Positions 60,256-64,000 of a stretch of DNA of 64,000 nucleotides are shown piece by piece. Location of the stretch: NCBI GenBank assembly GCA_020634215.1, contig JACKCD010000026.1:26917-90916 (forward strand). Reading direction: 5' to 3'. This DNA is from Ardenticatenaceae bacterium (GTDB lineage Bacteria > Chloroflexota > Anaerolineae > Promineifilales > Promineifilaceae). The position numbers were made by a program, and so were the translations under genes. Each line of letters begins with the position of its first letter. Position 1 is the stretch's first letter. Below the pieces are notes generated by a model, which made no database searches, had not been told where the DNA came from, and saw only the letters and a list, made by a program, of their open reading frames with translations.

Positions 60256-62619
60256 ATGCGTGGGTTAGAAAATTTGACGGGTTTTGAGATAGGTGCCGTC
60301 ATCGGCGTCCTCATCATCTCGCTGTTGGGGATTGGTTATGCGTTTTGGCTGCGGCAGCAAATTCTGCGCCAAGAAACTGGCACAGACAAAATGCGCGAGG
60401 TTTGGGGGTTTATCAAGTCGGGAGCCAATGCCTATTTGGGGCAGCAGTTCCGCACCATTCGTATCCTGATTGCCGTGCTGACGCTGCTGCTAGCGGCCAG
60501 CGTGTGGGTGGTGGAGCCAACGGCCGAGGCCAACCGGCTGTTTGGGGCCAATGCCACCTTGGTGGTCGCCATTGGGCGGGCGGTGGCCTTCCTCATGGGT
60601 TCCATTTTTTCCTACACCGTTGGTTATGTGGGGATGAATGTGGCTGTTGAGGGGAATGTGCGCGTGGCGGCAGCTTCGCTGAAAGGGTACAACCCGGCAC
60701 TGCAAACGGCGTACCGCTCTGGCACCGTCACGGGCATGTTGACGGTGGGGCTGGGGCTGCTGGGTGGCACGCTCATTTTTATGGTGTTTGGCGTGGCCGC
60801 GCCCGATGCCCTGCTGGGGTTTGGCTTTGGCGGGTCGCTCATTGCCCTGTTTATGCGGGTGGGTGGCGGCATCTACACCAAGGCGGCGGACGTGGGGGCA
60901 GATTTGGTGGGGAAGGTGGAAGCTGGCATTCCCGAAGATGACCCGCGCAATGCGGCGGTGATTGCCGACCTGGTGGGCGACAACGTGGGGGACTGCGCCG
61001 GGATGGCGGCCGATGTCTTTGAGAGCTTTGAAGTGACCATTGTCTCGGCACTTATCCTGGGGATTGTACTGGGAACGGCCGCTTCTGGGCCAGATGGCAC
61101 CATTGACATGCGCTTCGTCATTTTCCCCCTTATTTTGCGCGGCATTGGGGTCATTGCCTCGCTCATTGGCAACACGGTTGTCCGCACCGACGAAACCAAG
61201 CGGGATGCAATGGGGGCAATGAATCGCGGTTTTTATCTGGCGGCGATGGTCTCGGCCATTGGCTTTGCCGCTGTGACCATCTTTTATCTGGGCGACTGGC
61301 GGCCGTTTTGGGCGACAATGGCGGGGCTGGTGCTGGCGGTGGTGCTGGACAAGGTGACGGAGTATTTTACTTCGACCCACTTTAGCCCGGTGCAGGAGGT
61401 GAGCAAGCAGACGACTAGCGGCCCGGCCACGACGATTTTATCGGGTTTGGCTCTGGGAATGGAGTCGAGCGTGTGGGCGGTGGTGGTGATTGCGGCCTCA
61501 ATTTTGGCCTCGGTCGTCATTTATGGCGGCTATTCGGCGGATCCGGCGGTGCAATTAACGGCCGTTCTCTACGGTGTCGCCCTCACCGGCATCGGCATGT
61601 TGACCCTCACCGGCAATACGATTTCCATGGACAGCTTCGGCCCCATTTCCGACAACGCCAACGGCATTGGCGAAATGGCAAAGTTGAATAAACAAGCCCG
61701 CGCCATCATGGATGATCTGGATGCCGTGGGCAACACCACCAAGGCCGTCACCAAAGGGATTGCCATCGGCTCGGCCGTTATTGCCGCCGTCGCTCTCTTT
61801 GGTTCCTATCTGGCCGACGTGGGCAAGGCGCAAATCAACCTGGGGCAAACGCCGATTAGCGGCATCAACGTGGCCTCTCCGGGTGTTTTTATCGGGTTGC
61901 TGTTGGGCGGTGCCGTGCCGTTCCTGTTTTCGGCACTGGCTATCCGCGCCGTGTCCCGCGCCGCCGCCCAAATTGTGGCCGAAGTGCGGCGGCAGTTCCG
62001 CATTCCAGGGCTGATGGAAGGCAAGGTGCTGCCCGATTATGCGCGGGCGGTGCAAATTTCGACGACGGCGGCACAAAAAGAGCTGATTAGCCTGGGCTTG
62101 ATAGCTGTGACGGTAACGATTTTGGTCGGTTTTCTGCTGGGCGTGGAAGCGTTGGGCGGCTTTCTGTCCGGGATCATCCTCTCTGGGCAATTGATGGCAG
62201 TGTTCCAATCCAATGCGGGTGGCGCGTGGGACAACGCCAAAAAGTATATTGAGGAAGGTCATCTTGGCGGCAAGGGGTCGGATAATCACAAAGCGGCCGT
62301 TGTCGGAGACACGGTGGGTGATCCGTTTAAGGACACCTCTGGCCCGGCGTTGAACCCCATGATCAAGGTGATTAACCTGGTTGCGTTAATTATTGCCCCC
62401 ATTGTGGTGCAGTTCCGCGCTCCCGGCCAGCCCATTGGGGTGGGCGTATGGCTGGTTGCTGCCCTGTGTCTGGTTGGCTTTGGCTGGGCCTATTGGCAAA
62501 GCAAGCGGGATGAGGATGGAATGGAATTTGCTTCTGTGCCAGCCGTCAGCCGCGTGAATGGTGCTGCGGCATCCCACAAAGCAAAACCGTCAGCAAAGCG
62601 CAAAAGTAAGACCCGTTAA
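60256..62619 (+). CDS. hppA: proton-translocating membrane pyrophosphatase
   Basis: 787 residues from the ATG at 60256, with AAGGA eight bases upstream; an ATG at 60247 overlaps that site. Sixteen membrane spans. The pyrophosphate site GADLVGKVEAGIPEDDPRN and DLVGDNVGDCAGMAADVFES are intact, as is the C-terminal GDTVGDPFKDTSGPALNP. In NTTKAVTKG, the Lys at the K+-site marker indicates a K+-independent enzyme by the Belogurov-Lahti rule. It turns PPi hydrolysis into a proton gradient. A lysine-rich tail (AKPSAKRKSKTR) is added to the core. Monocistronic behind a leader with a terminator-like hairpin. Confidence 0.96.
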   Translation: MRGLENLTGFEIGAVIGVLIISLLGIGYAFWLRQQILRQETGTDKMREVWGFIKSGANAYLGQQFRTIRILIAVLTLLLAASVWVVEPTAEANRLFGANATLVVAIGRAVAFLMGSIFSYTVGYVGMNVAVEGNVRVAAASLKGYNPALQTAYRSGTVTGMLTVGLGLLGGTLIFMVFGVAAPDALLGFGFGGSLIALFMRVGGGIYTKAADVGADLVGKVEAGIPEDDPRNAAVIADLVGDNVGDCAGMAADVFESFEVTIVSALILGIVLGTAASGPDGTIDMRFVIFPLILRGIGVIASLIGNTVVRTDETKRDAMGAMNRGFYLAAMVSAIGFAAVTIFYLGDWRPFWATMAGLVLAVVLDKVTEYFTSTHFSPVQEVSKQTTSGPATTILSGLALGMESSVWAVVVIAASILASVVIYGGYSADPAVQLTAVLYGVALTGIGMLTLTGNTISMDSFGPISDNANGIGEMAKLNKQARAIMDDLDAVGNTTKAVTKGIAIGSAVIAAVALFGSYLADVGKAQINLGQTPISGINVASPGVFIGLLLGGAVPFLFSALAIRAVSRAAAQIVAEVRRQFRIPGLMEGKVLPDYARAVQISTTAAQKELISLGLIAVTVTILVGFLLGVEALGGFLSGIILSGQLMAVFQSNAGGAWDNAKKYIEEGHLGGKGSDNHKAAVVGDTVGDPFKDTSGPALNPMIKVINLVALIIAPIVVQFRAPGQPIGVGVWLVAALCLVGFGWAYWQSKRDEDGMEFASVPAVSRVNGAAASHKAKPSAKRKSKTR

Positions 62620-62635
62620 CCGGGGGCGGAGCCTA

Positions 62636-62670
62636 AGGCATCTTGCATCTTGAAAGGGTGCAAGATGCCT
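62636..62670 (+). terminator. hppA 3' hairpin
   Basis: AGGCATCTTGCA / TGCAAGATGCCT arms with an 11-nt loop, followed by CCCC and then TTTTC. It lies 16 bp after the stop. Confidence 0.75.
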
Positions 62671-62750
62671 CCCCATTTTCTCTACAGCAGGCCAAACCGA
62701 CGACTGCCCCACAATTCCTGAGAAACTAAACTATTTTACAGCGCAAACAC

Positions 62751-62762
62751 AAACGGCCGTTT
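62751..62762. repeat. intergenic copy of the iterated palindrome AAACGGCCGTTT
   Basis: An intergenic representative of a palindrome present about once per kilobase across the window. Other intergenic copies: 23181-23190, 47541-47550, 59974-59983 and 60039-60048. Confidence 0.95.
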
Positions 62763-62813
62763 ATCATTCCCCCATAATTCCAAACAATCACGACGAATAC
62801 GGAACTGTCTTTC

Positions 62814-62852
62814 CTTCATCCGCGTTTGTCCACGTTCGTCCGCGTCCCATCA
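62814..62852. repeat. word repeat GTCCACGTTCGTCCGCGTCC
   Basis: Tandem 10-nt words related (inverted) to the repeat at 12454-12481. It ends directly upstream of the gene starting at 62873. Confidence 0.7.
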
Positions 62853-62872
62853 AAACACAAGGAGCATAATCT

Positions 62873-64000
62873 ATGTCCAAAATCGGGTTCCACATTAATC
62901 CCGGCAGCAGCAGCAAAGTCGTTGGCAGTTGGCTGCAAACCCTGCATCAGGCTGGCGTTCCCTTCTTCGTCCAAATCACCGATGACGAAGCCGCTCTTGC
63001 CCAAGCCCAAGCCTTTGCCACCGCCGAGCCACAGGTTGGTCATACCATCATCTTCCGCCGTGATCGGTTGGGGCGGCAGGGCGGCTTTGCCGAACCCGAC
63101 TATGACCTGGCTCCTGAAGCTGCCGCCGCTGCCCACTGGCAAAAACACCGCGCCGCTCTCCCCGCTGACTTTGACAAAGACCACGTTTGGCTGGCATTGG
63201 TAGACCGTCCTCGCGGCGAACGGCCGTTTGCCGACTGGCTCGGTCACTTTTCCGTCCACCTCGCCCAGCTTGCCCTGGCCGAAGGGTATAAGACGCTGGC
63301 TGGTGGCTTTGGTGCCGGTGCCCCCGATCCCGCCACCTGGGGCAGCGACGGCTGGCTGCGCTACTTTGAACTGTGCCAGCAGCACCCTGACCAGCTTGGC
63401 GTGGCTCTGCAAGAGTTTAGCCTCAAAACCCGCGACATCTGGTTTATGCGCGGCGACCACATTGGCCGTTTTACCAAGCTGTTGCAAACGTGTGACGACC
63501 ATCAGATTAAACGGCCGTTTCTCTACATCACCCAACTCGGCTGGACCCACAACCGGCTGCCCAGTTCCAGCGAACAGGCGTTGGCCGACGTGGAAGCCGT
63601 GGCCGATTATTACGACCAATACCCCGAAATCGTCGGCGCGGCCCTGTGGATGTTGGGGCGCGGCTCCGGCGGCATTGGGCGGCAGCTTGGCAAGCTCATT
63701 GAGCCGCTGACCGCATGGGCCACCCGCCCCCGACCCGCCGCTGATGTGTTTGAAGCCGAAGAAGCGGTGGCCGTTCCCGGCGAACGACGAGCAGCACCGG
63801 AAGCCGCTCCCACTCGCTTCCCCATGGAAGAGCCAGAGCGCCGTGCCCTGCGGGTGCTGCGGCCGCTAAACGGCCGTTTCATCAGCGATGTTACCATTGA
63901 CGACGATACCCCCATCCCTTTCGGCCAAACCTTCACCAAAACGTGGCGCGTGGAGAACAACGGCACGCAGCCGTGGGGCTACGGCTTCACCCTCCGTTTT
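62873..64000 (+). CDS. glycosidase-like TIM-barrel protein with NBR1-type Ig domain (3' end beyond window)
   Basis: At least 376 residues; the frame runs off the right edge. Start at 62873 with AAGGAG upstream. The first ~290 residues form an alpha/beta domain (KIGFHINPGSSSKVVGSWLQ, FFVQITDDEAAL, TLAGGFGAGAPDPATWGSDGW, IVGAALWMLGRGSGGIG) similar to glycoside-hydrolase-like TIM barrels. A linker is followed by FISDVTIDDDTPIPFGQTFTKTWRVENNG, the start of an NBR1-like Ig domain that is common in Chloroflexota surface proteins. No signal peptide is visible at this start. Confidence 0.75.
   Translation, partial: MSKIGFHINPGSSSKVVGSWLQTLHQAGVPFFVQITDDEAALAQAQAFATAEPQVGHTIIFRRDRLGRQGGFAEPDYDLAPEAAAAAHWQKHRAALPADFDKDHVWLALVDRPRGERPFADWLGHFSVHLAQLALAEGYKTLAGGFGAGAPDPATWGSDGWLRYFELCQQHPDQLGVALQEFSLKTRDIWFMRGDHIGRFTKLLQTCDDHQIKRPFLYITQLGWTHNRLPSSSEQALADVEAVADYYDQYPEIVGAALWMLGRGSGGIGRQLGKLIEPLTAWATRPRPAADVFEAEEAVAVPGERRAAPEAAPTRFPMEEPERRALRVLRPLNGRFISDVTIDDDTPIPFGQTFTKTWRVENNGTQPWGYGFTLRF

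Noticed and set aside
62816..63619. Long minus-strand frame opposite the glycosidase-like gene
   Set aside because: It is the antisense shadow of a plus-strand gene with a clear ribosome site and recognisable domains.
1..64000. CRISPR array or prophage
   Set aside because: Repeats are palindromes or two-arm hairpins, not regularly spaced direct repeats; no cas, capsid, terminase or integrase genes were recognised.

Overview
This window is a gene-dense, moderately GC-rich bacterial chromosome segment. The gene content points to Chloroflexota, probably an Anaerolineae/Ardenticatenia/Caldilineae-type lineage. This is inferred from Thr/Pro-rich lipoproteins, large STAND/SARP-TPR regulators, a T-box-controlled serS, a glyA-gcvT fusion, TTG/GTG starts with clear AGGAG ribosome sites, and the absence of outer-membrane machinery. 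No rRNA, tRNA, CRISPR array or prophage was seen. The most striking global signal is a 10-bp palindrome, AACGGCCGTT (often AAACGGCCGTTT), which recurs roughly once per kilobase in coding and intergenic DNA. It resembles a highly iterated palindrome such as cyanobacterial HIP1.

Layout. 1-12.4 kb, minus strand: katG (3' end cut by the window edge), a three-domain fusion (PLP dehydratase, 2-hydroxyacid dehydrogenase-like, ParB/serine-kinase-like), a GNAT, a lone receiver, a Trm112-like protein, an AAA/formylglycine-generating-enzyme fusion, an amidase, mscL and purA. 12.7-15.4 kb: a CHASE hybrid histidine kinase. 15.5-17.8 kb: a Cys-free membrane-anchored Trm112-like protein with two cell-wall enzymes (L,D-transpeptidase, amidase). 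17.9-19.7 kb: a PIN-domain toxin whose small downstream partner is split by an intact-looking IS630-type element. 19.9-24.4 kb: a lipoprotein, a methyltransferase, a hypothetical gene and a VapBC pair. 24.6-27.5 kb: uvrA broken by clustered small lesions. 27.6-30.7 kb: a sugar ABC importer without its ATPase. 30.9-35.7 kb: glyA-gcvT fusion, a YcaQ-like protein and a VOC protein.

36-44.2 kb is an accessory signalling-like region. Two large NB-ARC/TPR regulators (one SARP/BTAD, one XRE) flank a previously overlooked 52-residue secreted-type peptide. Two small beta-trefoil/lectin-like proteins, a GNAT-like protein and a decayed calcium-repeat protein lie around them. 44.3-51.7 kb: a membrane protein, DUF4037, an HNH/coiled-coil pair, a shortened periplasmic-binding lipoprotein, mltG, a small membrane protein, and serS behind a serine T-box. 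51.9-64 kb: a DUF11 surface protein, a purine salvage set (nucleoside hydrolase, RarA-C-like protein, adenosine deaminase), a hypothetical protein, an MFS exporter, a fasciclin lipoprotein, a proton pyrophosphatase behind a leader with a terminator-like hairpin, and a partial glycosidase-like/NBR1-Ig protein.

Between genes there is a distinctive class of long hairpins built from repeated short words and their complements. They often sit at converging gene ends, and in one case supply the stop codons of both neighbours.
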